DNA of 64,000 bases from Allorhizobium sonneratiae (GCF_023700755.1 NZ_JAMKOJ010000003.1:124001-188000), one strand, 5' to 3'. Positions 1-9,504 are shown, numbered from the stretch's first letter. A program made the numbers and translations. The notes: generated from the letters alone by a model not told the origin.

Positions 1-1
1 G

Positions 2-451
2 CGCGACACGGCAAAAATTGCCGCCGATGTTGCAGAGATGCGGGCGCTGATCGAGCAGGAGAAGCCGCCGCATTCGCTCTTTGATCTGAAACTCGTGCCG
101 GGCGGCATGATCGATCTCGAGTTCATGGCACAGTTTCTTGTGCTGACCAGCGGTGCCAGTGATGGCTTTTCTGGCAGGCCGACGGTGGAAATACTGGCTG
201 CCTTGGCCGGGAAAGCTGTCACTGATGATGAAAGACAGCTGCTCTTGACGACACTTCGTCTTTACACCGATCTGACCCAACTGATCAGAGTATGTCTCAA
301 CGACGACAGGCTGGCGGAGACGGCACCCGCCGGTCTGATCGACCGGCTGACAAGGCTTGCCGATTGTCCTGACCTGAAAACGCTGGAGGCTGAACTGAAA
401 CGGCGCGGCAAGGCTGTTCGCCGGCTGTTTTACCGGATTTTGCAAGTATAG
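2..451 (+). CDS. glnE: Glutamine synthetase adenylyltransferase/deadenylyltransferase, C-terminal end (partial)
   Basis: This is the last ~149 residues of GlnE; the start lies outside the window and the frame is open from base 2. GlnE adds AMP to, or removes it from, glutamine synthetase in answer to PII and glutamine. The visible part carries the second nucleotidyltransferase segment, with the signature DLKLVPGGMIDLEFMAQFL near its start (the PGG-x-D-x-EF metal/nucleotide motif of GlnE), followed by the helical C-terminal regulatory tail ending KAVRRLFYRILQV. The stop is followed at once by a short inverted-repeat element. The downstream gene is on the opposite strand, so the two genes converge. 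The family call is firm; only the missing N-terminus limits it. Confidence 0.93.
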   Translation, partial: RDTAKIAADVAEMRALIEQEKPPHSLFDLKLVPGGMIDLEFMAQFLVLTSGASDGFSGRPTVEILAALAGKAVTDDERQLLLTTLRLYTDLTQLIRVCLNDDRLAETAPAGLIDRLTRLADCPDLKTLEAELKRRGKAVRRLFYRILQV

Positions 452-499
452 AGCAGTATCCTGAGAAAACCGTTTCACACTTTTCCTGGAACTGCTCTA
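452..499. repeat. Short intergenic hairpin-core repeat
   Basis: The segment begins AGAGCAGT and ends ACTGCTCT, so its ends are inverted copies. Read on the minus strand it holds the core AAAAGTGTGAAACGGTTTT seen in several other intergenic elements of this window. It fills the whole gap between the convergent glnE and kinase genes and could act as a bidirectional transcript end. It resembles rhizobial intergenic mosaic elements. Confidence 0.6.
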
Positions 500-2809
500 G
501 CTGGCGCGCGCAACCGGGCTGGCATTCAGCCGGTTTGGCACGGTGATGGCAACGATTGTGCCGACATGTTCGCGGGAGCGGATTTTCAGGCTGCCGCCGT
601 GCAACTGGGTGAGGGAGCGCGAGATCGCCAGTCCAAGCCCTGATCCGCCCCGGCTTTTGGCATATTGGCTTTGCACCTGCTCGAAAGGCTGGCCGATCTT
701 GGCGAGCGCCTGTTTCGGAATGCCGATGCCGCTATCGGCGATCAGCAGCCTGACCCCTTGGCCGCTGTGATAGGCCCTGACGGTGATGCGGCCTCCGTGA
801 TCGGTGAATTTGACTGCATTGGCGAGGATGTTGAGCAGAATCTGCTTTATGGCGCGCCGGTCGGCTTTGAGGGACAGGTCGGTGGCGATTTTCTGATCGA
901 CGGTGATGTTTTTCTCCTTGGCCGAGACGCTGGTCAGCCGCAGGGTTTCGTCGATCAGCGAGGCAAAGTCGATCTGCTCCAGCTTCAGCACCATATGGCC
1001 AGCCTCGATCTTCGACATGTCGAGAATATCGTTGATGACATTCAAAAGATGTTTGCCGCTGTCGTGAATATCGCGGGCATATTCGGCATATTTGGGTGAA
1101 CCGAGCGGGCCGAACATGCCGGTCGTCAGGATTTCCGAAAAGCCGAGAATGGCGTTGAGCGGTGTTCTGAGTTCATGCGACATATTGGCGAGAAATTCCG
1201 ATTTCGCCTTGTTGGCCGCTTCCGCACGTTCCTTTTCCGCCAGATATTTTTCATTGGCGTCGGACAGCTCTGCTTTTTGCCGCTCCAGCTTCTTCTGTGA
1301 GGATGACAGATCGCCAATAGTCGCCATCAGCCGTCTTTCCTGCTCACGCAATCTCTCCTGATGCCGCTTGAGAAGGGTGATGTCCGTGCCGACCGAAACC
1401 AGACCGCCGTCGCGGGTGCGTCGCTCGTTGATCTGCAGCCAGCGCTCATCGGCCAGTTGCAGTTCAGTGGTGCGAGAGACACTCTTGCTGCCGGAATCGG
1501 CAATGCGTCGCTGGATGATCGGGCGGCTGGCTGCCGCCTCTACCGCTGCGCGCTCTGCGCCTGGCACAAGAACGCTGTCTGGCAGGCCGTAAACTTGCTG
1601 AAAATGGCCGTTGCACATCACCAGGCGGTCATTCTTGTCCCAAAGCACGAAGGCTTCCGAGGTGCATTCGATGGCGTCTGCCAGCCGCTGGTCGGCCTCG
1701 GCATAGCGCTGTGCCAGCCGATGCTGTTCCGTCACATCCATGGCAATGCCGATGATATGCGGTGAGCCGGAATTGCTGCGCAGCACCTGTGCACGGGCGC
1801 GCAGCCAGACATAATGGCCGTTGGCATGGCGCATCCGGAACACCTGATCGATCTGCCGGTCACCATCGCGGCCAATGGTGCGGGCCAGCGCGTAAAGATT
1901 GCCGTCATCGGGGTGCATCAGTCGGGCGGCATCAGCAAAGGTCAGATCCCTGCCGGAAGACGTTAGACCCAGAATGTCGTACATCGAGCTCGACCAGACC
2001 AGCTTGCGGCTGGCGAGATCGAAATCCCAAAGACCGCAGCGCCCGCGCGACAGCGCCGTTTCAACCCGGCGATTGGATTCAATAAACACATCCGCCGTAT
2101 CCCGGGCGCGCTTGGCCTGAGCAAAATAGGCATAGAGCACGCCGATCAAAATCAGCGCAATGGCGGCAAATAGTGTGACATTCAATGCCATTTCGGCGCG
2201 CCAATGGTCATTGGCAGCTTTAAGGGAATGGGCGGCCAGCACAAGGGCACCTTGATCTCCCGAGGGCATCAAGACGGCAATATGACGATAGCCGTCGATC
2301 GCGGTTTCAATCGCGCCTGTGCGGTCGTTGTAATGGGACAGGGCGGCCACTTCCGGAAACAGGCTGAATACGGAAAGGCCAATGAAATGCGCACCACTGG
2401 CGCTGGCGGCTATGACCTTACCGTTCGGATCGAGCAGGAGCACGAAGCTTTCATGATCGACCAGCCGGTTCGGCAGGAACCGGGCGATCACCGCCTCTGC
2501 AGCAGCTCGTGACAATTCGGAGGGCTTGTCGCTGATCGAGGCCAGAGCCGTTGCGACAGTGGTTGCCATCATCGCGGTGGAATGGCGCAAGGCGCTTTCT
2601 GTGCGGGCATAATCCGACATTTGGCCCAGTCCGCGCGCCAGACCCAGCACGATGAGAAACGCCACGACAAGCAGCGGAATGATCCGCCGCAGCGCTTCAT
2701 CGGTGCTTGTTGCCGACAATCCCTTCACCGCTTGCAGAAATGACACAAATCCAGGAAATTTGAGTCGCAACCGCTCATCGGCTGCGGTTGCCCGCTGCAC
2801 GTTCGACAT
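497..2809 (-). CDS. PAS-domain membrane sensor histidine kinase, PleC/DivJ/PdhS family
   Basis: A membrane histidine kinase of ~770 residues. Order of parts: a first transmembrane helix (IIPLLVVAFLIVLGLARGL), an extracytoplasmic sensor region, a second helix (VTLFAAIALILIGVLYAYF), two or three PAS folds, a short coiled coil, then the H-box NMSHELRTPLNAILGFSEIL, an N-box and the ATP-lid motifs DSGIGIP and GSGLGLAISRSL. The residues after the H-box (GPLGSPKYAEYARDIHDSG) are the hallmark of the PleC/DivJ/PdhS kinases, which set the phosphorylation of DivK and control cell division asymmetry. Pairing with glnE suggests PleC itself, but this is inference. A longer start at 2890 is possible; I chose the internal ATG because AGGCGGGG lies just upstream, while the extra 27 residues are Arg-rich and lack a ribosome site. 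Confidence 0.85.
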   Translation of the reverse strand: MSNVQRATAADERLRLKFPGFVSFLQAVKGLSATSTDEALRRIIPLLVVAFLIVLGLARGLGQMSDYARTESALRHSTAMMATTVATALASISDKPSELSRAAAEAVIARFLPNRLVDHESFVLLLDPNGKVIAASASGAHFIGLSVFSLFPEVAALSHYNDRTGAIETAIDGYRHIAVLMPSGDQGALVLAAHSLKAANDHWRAEMALNVTLFAAIALILIGVLYAYFAQAKRARDTADVFIESNRRVETALSRGRCGLWDFDLASRKLVWSSSMYDILGLTSSGRDLTFADAARLMHPDDGNLYALARTIGRDGDRQIDQVFRMRHANGHYVWLRARAQVLRSNSGSPHIIGIAMDVTEQHRLAQRYAEADQRLADAIECTSEAFVLWDKNDRLVMCNGHFQQVYGLPDSVLVPGAERAAVEAAASRPIIQRRIADSGSKSVSRTTELQLADERWLQINERRTRDGGLVSVGTDITLLKRHQERLREQERRLMATIGDLSSSQKKLERQKAELSDANEKYLAEKERAEAANKAKSEFLANMSHELRTPLNAILGFSEILTTGMFGPLGSPKYAEYARDIHDSGKHLLNVINDILDMSKIEAGHMVLKLEQIDFASLIDETLRLTSVSAKEKNITVDQKIATDLSLKADRRAIKQILLNILANAVKFTDHGGRITVRAYHSGQGVRLLIADSGIGIPKQALAKIGQPFEQVQSQYAKSRGGSGLGLAISRSLTQLHGGSLKIRSREHVGTIVAITVPNRLNASPVARAS

Positions 2810-3082
2810 TATCCCCGCCTTGATTCCTCGTGTCCGCTGGATGCCGCACAAGACAGCAGCCAACCCTGCCGTCTTTCGCTTCACGCGCACATTGCGCGTG
2901 AAACAAACGCCAGCAGAAAGCCCCGATACGATTGCCGCATCAGGTTGATTCTCGATTCGGCGCGCCGCTCGCCCGAATCTAAGCTAATGAATCATTTGCG
3001 AATCTGTCTGTCCAGCGGAAAAAAGTAGGAGATTGTTAACCCTTTGCCGAGAATCATTTTTTTAATCGGTCAACGGATTGAA

Positions 3083-3103
3083 GGGGGAAGAAAACCTTCC
3101 CCC
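3083..3103 (-). terminator. Hairpin downstream of pepN
   Basis: A perfect 8-bp stem (GGGGGAAG/CTTCCCCC) with a 5-base loop lies 20 bases past the pepN stop. The minus-strand tract after it is only weakly T-rich (TTCAATCC), so it is a probable but not textbook intrinsic terminator. Confidence 0.5.
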
Positions 3104-3123
3104 ACAGTTTTCATGGGAAACAA

Positions 3124-5772
3124 TCAGCCGGCGAGCATCCGGCTGACAATGTCCTGCACATCGTTGGACAGGCCTTGTGCCGCGGCAATCCGGCTCAGGG
3201 CGGAGCGGGCCTTGGTGGCGCGGTTGCTTTCCAGCATGGCAAAGCTGCGCATCGAGGTCAAAAGCCTTGCGGCCAGTTGCGGATTGCGCTTGTCGATGGC
3301 GAGGATTTCATCGGCGATCAAATCATAGGCGGCGCCATCGGCCCTGTGAAAGCCGGTGGGATTGGAGAACGCGAAACTGCCGATCAGGGCGCGCACCCGG
3401 TTGGGATTGCCAGCATTGTAGCGGGTATAATGCATCAGCGTCCTGATCCGCTCCAGGGCATCCGTGCCGGGTATGGTTGCCTGAATTGAAAACCATTTGT
3501 CGATCACCAGCGCATTGTCGCTGTAGCGCGCCTCGAAATTGGCAAGGGCCGCCTGAGTCTCTTCCGTTTCGGGGCAATAATGGGCAAGCAGCGTCAGAGC
3601 GTGGGAAAGGTCCGTCATATTGTCGGCCTTGCCATAGGCTTCTGCCGCACGGGCAGGACCAGCCTCGGCCAGCGTGAGATAGAGCAGGGCGGTGTTTTTT
3701 AATGCCCTGCGACCGGCAGAGGCCGCATCCGGGCTATAGGCGGTCGCAGTGGCCAACTCGGTGCAAAGCCGGGCAAACAGATCATGCCCCTTTTCGGCTA
3801 CGGACTTCAGCAGGTTTTGACGGGCCGCATGGATGGCATCAGGGTCGATATTGCCGCCATAGTCGCGTGCGATGTCAGCCTCGCTCGGCAGGCTGAGCGC
3901 CTGGGCGCGGAAGGCCGGCTCAAGCGTGTCATCGCTGGCAATCGCCAGCAATGCCTCGATCAGTGCCGGATGATCGGCTGCGGTCTCGCCGGAAAGAATG
4001 CGTTTCGTATCCGCGCAAAGTGCTGGCAGGGCCAGATCGGTCAGCGCCTGCCAACGGCAGAAGAGATCGTTATCGTGGCGGGCAATCAGGGCCAGATCGG
4101 TGTCCGCCTGGCTGAAATGCAGGATAACCGGGGCAGAAAAGCTACGGTTGAGTGACAGAACCGGTTTCGACTTGATCCCTTTGAAGACAAAGCTCTGCTT
4201 CTGTTCGGTCAGATGCAGCACATCACCGGACACCTCACCACCCTCGACGGCGCTGGCCTTGAGGCTTGCCCCTTTGGCCGAAAGAAGGCCGAAGCGCAGC
4301 GGTATATGCATCGGCTGCTTGTTCGGCTGGCCGGGTGTGGGCGGTACCATCTGTTCCAGATCGATACGGAAACTTTTGGCTGAAGCGTCATAATCTGTGG
4401 TCACGGTCACATGCGGTGTGCCGGCCTGATTGTACCAGAGGGAAAACTGGCTGAGATCGCGTCCTGAAACATCGGCAAAGCAGCGCACGAAATCCTCGAC
4501 CGTTGCGGCTTCGCCGTCATGGCGGTCGAAATAGAGATCCATGCCCTTCTTGAACAGTTTCGGCCCGAGGATGGTGGCGATCATCCGCGTGACTTCCGAG
4601 CCTTTTTCATAGACTGTGGTCGTGTAGAAATTGTTGATTTCCCGGTAGCTTGCCGGACGCACCGGATGGGCCAGCGGGCCGGAATCCTCAACGAACTGCT
4701 CGGCGCGCAGATGCCGGACCTCGGCAATGCGCTTGACGGCGCGGGAGCGCTGATCGGCGGAAAATTCGTGATCGCGGTAAACCGTCAGGCCTTCCTTGAG
4801 GCAGAGCTGGAACCAGTCGCGGCAGGTGATACGGTTTCCGGTCCAGTTGTGAAAATATTCATGAGCGATGATCGCCTCGATATTGGCGTAATCGGCATCA
4901 GTCGCTGTCTGGGGATCGGCCAGCACATATTTGTCGTTGAAGATGTTGAGGCCCTTGTTTTCCATGGCCCCCATGTTGAAATCGGAGACGGCAACGATCA
5001 TGAAGATATCCAGATCGTATTCGCGACCGAACACCTCCTCATCCCATTTCATCGAGCGTTTCAGCGCGTCCATGGCATAGGCCGCGCGCGGTTCCTTGCC
5101 GTGCTCGACATAGATTTTCAGCGCGACCTCGCGGCCCGACAGTGTGGTGAATGTGTCTTCCACCACACCGAGATCGCCCGCAACCAGGGCAAAGAGATAG
5201 CTCGGCTTGGGATGCGGATCGAACCAGGCGGCAAAATGCTTGCCCTCGCCATAGCCCGCTCCGCCGAGGAAGTTGCCGTTCGACAAAAGCAGCGGATTGG
5301 CGGCCTTGTCGGCGATGATATTGACCGTATAGATCGCCAGCACATCCGGACGGTCTGGAAAATAGGTGATGCGGCGGAAGCCTTCGGCCTCGCATTGGGT
5401 GCAATAGATGCCACCCGAGCGATAAAGCCCCATCAATTGCGTATTGGCCTCGGGATTGATCGTGGTGATCACGGTGATCTCGAAAGGCGCGCTTTCCGGC
5501 AGATCGCGAATGACCAGCAGGCTGGGCGTGGCCGTATACTGCGCCGCATCCATCTCGATCTGATCGAAGAGCAGGCCGTCCAGCGCCAGATCGTCGCCAT
5601 CGAGCATCAGGGGCGCTCTTTTGTCCACCCCTTCGCGCCGATGAAAGATAAGGCGGGATTCCACCCTTGTCTTTGTCGGGTCCAGCTCGAACGTGAGATC
5701 CACCCGCTCCAGCACAAAATCGGTCGGGTGATAATCCGCCAGGCGTATGACCTGGCCCGTTTCTGTACGCAT
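3124..5772 (-). CDS. pepN: Aminopeptidase N (M1 family zinc metallopeptidase)
   Basis: A cytoplasmic broad-specificity aminopeptidase of ~882 residues, close to the length of E. coli PepN. The substrate N-terminus motif GAMEN (in MGAMENKGLNIF) is at about residue 270 and the zinc motif HEYFHNWTGNR at about 304, with the third ligand Glu in LKEGLTVYRDHEF downstream. The C-terminal half is the all-helical PepN cap (DUF3458-type Ig and alpha domains). An ATG 27 bases further upstream (5799) is possible; I prefer the second because AGGA sits 7 bases before it and because it brings the motifs near their positions in E. coli PepN. It stands alone, with a hairpin after the stop. The call is very secure. 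Confidence 0.96.
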   Translation of the reverse strand: MRTETGQVIRLADYHPTDFVLERVDLTFELDPTKTRVESRLIFHRREGVDKRAPLMLDGDDLALDGLLFDQIEMDAAQYTATPSLLVIRDLPESAPFEITVITTINPEANTQLMGLYRSGGIYCTQCEAEGFRRITYFPDRPDVLAIYTVNIIADKAANPLLLSNGNFLGGAGYGEGKHFAAWFDPHPKPSYLFALVAGDLGVVEDTFTTLSGREVALKIYVEHGKEPRAAYAMDALKRSMKWDEEVFGREYDLDIFMIVAVSDFNMGAMENKGLNIFNDKYVLADPQTATDADYANIEAIIAHEYFHNWTGNRITCRDWFQLCLKEGLTVYRDHEFSADQRSRAVKRIAEVRHLRAEQFVEDSGPLAHPVRPASYREINNFYTTTVYEKGSEVTRMIATILGPKLFKKGMDLYFDRHDGEAATVEDFVRCFADVSGRDLSQFSLWYNQAGTPHVTVTTDYDASAKSFRIDLEQMVPPTPGQPNKQPMHIPLRFGLLSAKGASLKASAVEGGEVSGDVLHLTEQKQSFVFKGIKSKPVLSLNRSFSAPVILHFSQADTDLALIARHDNDLFCRWQALTDLALPALCADTKRILSGETAADHPALIEALLAIASDDTLEPAFRAQALSLPSEADIARDYGGNIDPDAIHAARQNLLKSVAEKGHDLFARLCTELATATAYSPDAASAGRRALKNTALLYLTLAEAGPARAAEAYGKADNMTDLSHALTLLAHYCPETEETQAALANFEARYSDNALVIDKWFSIQATIPGTDALERIRTLMHYTRYNAGNPNRVRALIGSFAFSNPTGFHRADGAAYDLIADEILAIDKRNPQLAARLLTSMRSFAMLESNRATKARSALSRIAAAQGLSNDVQDIVSRMLAG

Positions 5773-5799
5773 CAAAATATCCTGATCCGGCCTATTCAT

Positions 5800-7120
5800 C
5801 TTTGCCAGCGCAAGCAGATCTTGCTATTGCGCCGACCCAATTCGCGAAAACTGTGTCAGAAATTTCTGAACGATTACTAAAGTTATCTGAGTATTTCGTG
5901 AGGAATTCAAATAATCAATAAATTTTATGAGGTTTTCTTCGGCTGCGGATGGCGAGCCGGGTTGAGATCACCTCATCCTGCCCGGTTTTCTGGATGATAA
6001 CGCTATGCCAACAAGCCCGCATATTCTTCGTAGCCCAGGATCCTGGCTTAGGCGATGCTATTGCCCTGATCTTCATAATAGGAACCGTGGCCTACTCGTG
6101 GTTCGATTTGAAGATTTGCGAGCCATTTGCTGAATGGTTGAGAGCAAATGTCACATTCATTCCACTAGGCCTGCGGGTTGCGCAGGGGGCATGCCTAAAC
6201 CGCCGCTGAGCCTTATTGCTGGCGATGACTTTTATCGATCCGTCTAGAGCAGACTATCCGTTCACTCTACAAGATGTTCCGGCAGATGGGTCCCTTTTTC
6301 GACAATGGTCTGCCCATCCACCTGCCAAAGCGCAATATCCTTGCCCACCAGTATACAACAGCCGAGCGTTCAAAGAGATTGCGCATGATGAACCGGACCA
6401 GTTTCAGGGCGGGTCGGTTAGGCTCTGATGCTGGCATTCTCTCAATATTAAGATGAGGATGATGCTTCAGCTTCCTGATTTCATGGAAAATGCCGAATAT
6501 TTTATGGTGAATAATCTTTGAACAATCAGCATTATCGTGTATGCACCTGACACTTGAGCCGCGTGTCGCATTGGTATTGCAGTGAAGAATGCGGGACCTA
6601 TGAGTGTAGTTCGTTGTTTGAGGTGTGGGATAGAAAGCTGAAAGCTTTAAGAGCTCAGGAGCATCATCACTTTTTCATAAAAATTGCACTGCATGATTAT
6701 ATCAGTGGAATGAATTTGACATGTGAGTTCCAGGTTCGTCATACGCTGTACTCAAATGTCAAGAATAAAAAATAGAGTTTATCATGTTTCATGAATATAG
6801 TGAGAGGCTATCACTCTTTGTTCTTACGCATGTTCGGACAGAAAATCGCAACGGAATTTTCTCGGGACAGTGCTCTAAAAAGAAAATGAAAACAAAGGAA
6901 TATGATGCTTTTCAGGTTCAGTATAATCTTGGCAGACACTTAAACCAGGGTATCGTGATGAATACGAAGGGCATGGCGGGTTTTCAATGATCGTCTGGTG
7001 CATCGCTCCCAATGGAGGTGCTGGACGGTTTTGAGTTATGATGCATACACACAAGACGAGTGCACGACAGGATGAACGACGTGATTGCATCCGTGCGCGA
7101 GCGTGAATAAGGAGGCGGAA
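5800..7120. other. AT-rich stretch without a recognisable gene
   Basis: About 1.3 kb between pepN and the next gene. Open frames of 60-86 codons occur at 5949-6209, 6216-6428 and 6554-6775, but none has a convincing ribosome site, a known motif or rhizobial-like codon use. The right part (6450-6990) is clearly richer in A+T than the flanks and contains a degenerate intergenic repeat. It may hold remnants of decayed genes or a foreign insertion; I can name none. Confidence 0.5.
6783..6877. repeat. Degenerate intergenic mosaic repeat
   Basis: The stretch CTTTGTTCTTACGCATGTTC followed by GGACAGAAAATCGCAACGG and TTTTCTCGGGACAGTGCTCT matches, with several changes, the arms at 36975-37035 and 63835-63898. 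It therefore belongs to the same repeat family, and the open frame running through it is not a gene. Confidence 0.55.
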
Positions 7121-8035
7121 ATGGTGCTATCGAAAGACTATCTGGCGTCCTCCTGGCGTTTTGTTGAAGCCTCAGCCATGCTCGCCGGTGCACTGGGTCA
7201 GCAGTTTCAGGAGAGTCCAAGGCTTTCGCGTTCGCTTGTGTCGCATCAACGTTGGTTGATCACCCATGCGGCTTTCGCACTCGCTGCCGATTACCTGGTG
7301 GGCAAGGGGTCGGGTTTGACTGCAAGCGGTCTTAAGGACTGGATGGTTTCTAAAGATATTGCCAGCCGGAACACGGTTCTAAGCTATGTCGATCAATATC
7401 TTTTTCTGAAGATTCTGACCCCTGCCGTTGAAAGCCGCAAGCGCCCGCGACGGCTCGAATTGTCCCCGAGCACCATAGAAGCCATGCAGATGTGGTTCTC
7501 AGCCAATCTGATGGTGCTCGATTATGTTGATGGCGGCGGGCGTCTGGCTCTTTATCGCGATAATCCCGATATCTTGTTGCATGTTCAGCCAGAAATGGCT
7601 CGCCGCTGCATTGCCGATGATTTGTGGCGGGAACCGCCAAAAACCATCGGGATTCTGTTGTGGACAGAAAGCGGCGCTCTGGTCATGGATGAATTGATGA
7701 TCCGCGTTGCCAAGGCCCCGGTGGAAAACGGTTATTTCAATCTGGGTTTCATCGATATTCCGGCGATGGCGGAACGGTTTATGATGTCGAGAACCCATTT
7801 GCAGCGCTCGTTGAAGCGGGCGGAAGATGAAGGCTGCGTCGTGCGTCAGGGCAAGGGACGGCATAGCCAGACATTACTGTCGCCGCGATTCCTTCAGGAA
7901 TATCGTGCCTGGTTGGCCATCAAGGCCAGTATTCTTGATGAGGTTTTGCACGAGGTAGCGCTTGAAAGAGGGTGGCACTTACCCGCATGCGGCCTGCAGG
8001 AAACAGCACCGACGCTTTCCCTGGACAAGCGTTAA
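7121..8035 (+). CDS. Conserved hypothetical protein, winged-helix/MarR-like DNA-binding folds predicted
   Basis: A soluble protein of 304 residues with no family I can name. Two segments look like winged-helix DNA-binding folds. One is near residues 60-100 (LTASGLKDWMVSKDIASRNT then SYVDQYLFLKIL). The other is near 205-250 (IDIPAMAERFMMSRTHLQRS then LKRAEDEGCVVRQGKGRH), which reads as helix-turn-helix plus wing. A transcription regulator is therefore likely, perhaps with two DNA-reading modules. The start is set by GGAGGCGGAA directly before the ATG; a start 36 bases earlier lacks this. It stands alone beside the AT-rich stretch, which could be its target region. Confidence 0.7.
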   Translation: MVLSKDYLASSWRFVEASAMLAGALGQQFQESPRLSRSLVSHQRWLITHAAFALAADYLVGKGSGLTASGLKDWMVSKDIASRNTVLSYVDQYLFLKILTPAVESRKRPRRLELSPSTIEAMQMWFSANLMVLDYVDGGGRLALYRDNPDILLHVQPEMARRCIADDLWREPPKTIGILLWTESGALVMDELMIRVAKAPVENGYFNLGFIDIPAMAERFMMSRTHLQRSLKRAEDEGCVVRQGKGRHSQTLLSPRFLQEYRAWLAIKASILDEVLHEVALERGWHLPACGLQETAPTLSLDKR

Positions 8036-8045
8036 CAGGCTGGTT

Positions 8046-8195
8046 TCAAAACGGAATAGCCCGATTGAGGTCCGATTCTGCCTGCTGCGTGTGTGAGGCA
8101 GAACGGGTAAAGGCTGTCGAGGCCTGAACAGCCGCTGAAATCTGCGCCAGCGCTCTGGTGAATGTTCTGGGTTTGGCTGTCTGTTTTGTCATCAT
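8046..8195 (-). CDS. Small basic protein (49 aa), hypothetical
   Basis: A frame of 49 codons beginning MMTKQTAKPRTFTRALAQIS and ending DLNRAIPF. It is rich in Thr, Ala and Gln with a basic N-terminus, a composition seen in short conserved rhizobial proteins. Its stop lies 10 bases beyond the stop of the convergent upstream gene. The ribosome site is weak (AAGAG about 8 bases before the first ATG). I regard it as possible rather than proven. Confidence 0.35.
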   Translation of the reverse strand: MMTKQTAKPRTFTRALAQISAAVQASTAFTRSASHTQQAESDLNRAIPF

Positions 8196-8610
8196 CGTCA
8201 ACTCTTAACCTGTGTCTGCGTCTGATCAGCAGCTGGGCCGGCGCAAAGGATCCAGTCCTCGCGCCGTTGCCTGTTCGAAGGCCACCTGAAGCGCGCGTCC
8301 TGTCTTCCTGGGGTGGCGAAATGCAGTCATTGCCTGGCGTAAAGAGCCAAACGCACAATGCAGTGGCCGTTGATCGCGTCGAATCACGTTCAATTCCGAT
8401 CCTGTCTGCTTCAATCCCGCTTATATTGCACTGCAACACGAAATTTTCAATCGCATTACGAGCGGCTCTGCCATGCGCTGACCGCATGGAGGAAACCCGA
8501 TCCTGCATTGCATTTTCAATGCACCGAATGGCTCTCGATTGGACCATGCTGTAGCCTATCGGACTGCCTGAAAACGTGTTCCAGTGTTCCTGGAACCGGT
8601 TCTTGCAATA
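8196..8610. other. Intergenic region, no gene seen
   Basis: About 415 bases upstream of the small protein and downstream of the glycosylase. Long open frames cross it on both strands but have no ribosome sites or motifs. Near 8572-8600 there is a short imperfect inverted repeat (GTTCCAG/CTGGAAC) with the sequence CCGGTT, a possible degenerate relative of the hairpin repeats. Confidence 0.4.
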
Positions 8611-9504
8611 TCAATCCGATGTCTGCTGCAGATGCTGGTGAAAGGCGAGAAGATCGCGCCAGGCAAGGGCCTTGGTGGCAGGGGCGGTCAAGAGGTCGTG
8701 GGGATGAAAGGTCGCCAGTGCGGCGGTCGTATGATCGCCGGCGGCAAGTTTATGCCACTGACCACGCTGGCTATGGATCGTGCCATTGCTGTTCAGAAAG
8801 AAGCGGGCGGTAAAATTGCCGAGCAGCAGCACCGTTCTGGGTGCGGCAAGCGCAATCTGCCGTTCGATGAACGGGCGGCAGATCTCGGCTTCGGCCCGGG
8901 TTGGCGAGCGGTCTCCGGGCGGACGCCAGGCAATGGCCGTAGTCAACATGGCCTTGTCGCGCGAGAGGCTGATTGCGCCAAGCATCCGGTCGAGCAAGGC
9001 CCCGGCACGACCGCTGAAGGGAACACCCTCGCGGTCATCATCGGCAGAGGGCATGGGGCCGATGATCATGATGCCGCTGTCTGCCGGTCCTTCGGCAAAG
9101 AGGGTGGAGCGGGCGCTAAGCTTCAGATTGCAGCCGGCAAAACCGTGAAGCGCCGCGCGCAATTCCTCAAGGCTCGTCGCACTTTCTGCCGCAAGCCGTG
9201 CCTCTGCAATCGCGGCATCGTCGGGAATGGTCGCTCTTGGCGTTGTTGGGCCGGAAGAGGAAGAGGGTGGCGAGGCGGTCTGCGCGGCCATCCGCTCACG
9301 CGGCGAGGGTACCGGGCTCTGGTTTGCCTGCTCTGCCCGTGTGGCCGCCGGAGCTTTCAGTTCCGCGCGGGCGCGTTTTTCTGCCGCAAACTGCGCCATC
9401 CGGTCGACAGGCGCGTCCTCCAGCAGCCATTCCACGCCGGAATCGGCATGAAAGGCCAGAAGGGCTGCCAGTTCTGCGGCGGTCATGTCGCGGGGCGATA
9501 TCAT
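8611..9504 (-). CDS. Uracil-DNA glycosylase family protein (type 4-like)
   Basis: A base-excision repair enzyme of 297 residues. The C-terminal ~190 residues have the UDG fold: motif A region GPMPSADDDREGVPFSGRAG, the WRPPGDRSPT loop, ICRPFIERQI, and the HPHDLL motif near the end. The first ~100 residues are a low-complexity Ala/Pro/Ser-rich linker common in alphaproteobacterial members. Of the four iron-sulfur cysteines of classical type 4 enzymes only two are evident (GC before NLK and IC in ICRPF); the Lys-Cys before RPPG is Ala-Trp here. Motif A also departs from the usual GEAPG. It sits 44 bases downstream of the Hsp70-like gene on the same strand. Confidence 0.8.
   Translation of the reverse strand: MISPRDMTAAELAALLAFHADSGVEWLLEDAPVDRMAQFAAEKRARAELKAPAATRAEQANQSPVPSPRERMAAQTASPPSSSSGPTTPRATIPDDAAIAEARLAAESATSLEELRAALHGFAGCNLKLSARSTLFAEGPADSGIMIIGPMPSADDDREGVPFSGRAGALLDRMLGAISLSRDKAMLTTAIAWRPPGDRSPTRAEAEICRPFIERQIALAAPRTVLLLGNFTARFFLNSNGTIHSQRGQWHKLAAGDHTTAALATFHPHDLLTAPATKALAWRDLLAFHQHLQQTSD

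Noticed and set aside
6784..6990. 68-codon frame in the AT-rich segment
   Set aside because: Its 5' half is the degenerate intergenic repeat found at two other sites.
8032..8554. Frames of 130-171 codons on both strands between the regulator-like gene and the glycosylase
   Set aside because: Neither has a ribosome site or recognisable sequence; only a 49-codon frame inside looked somewhat protein-like.
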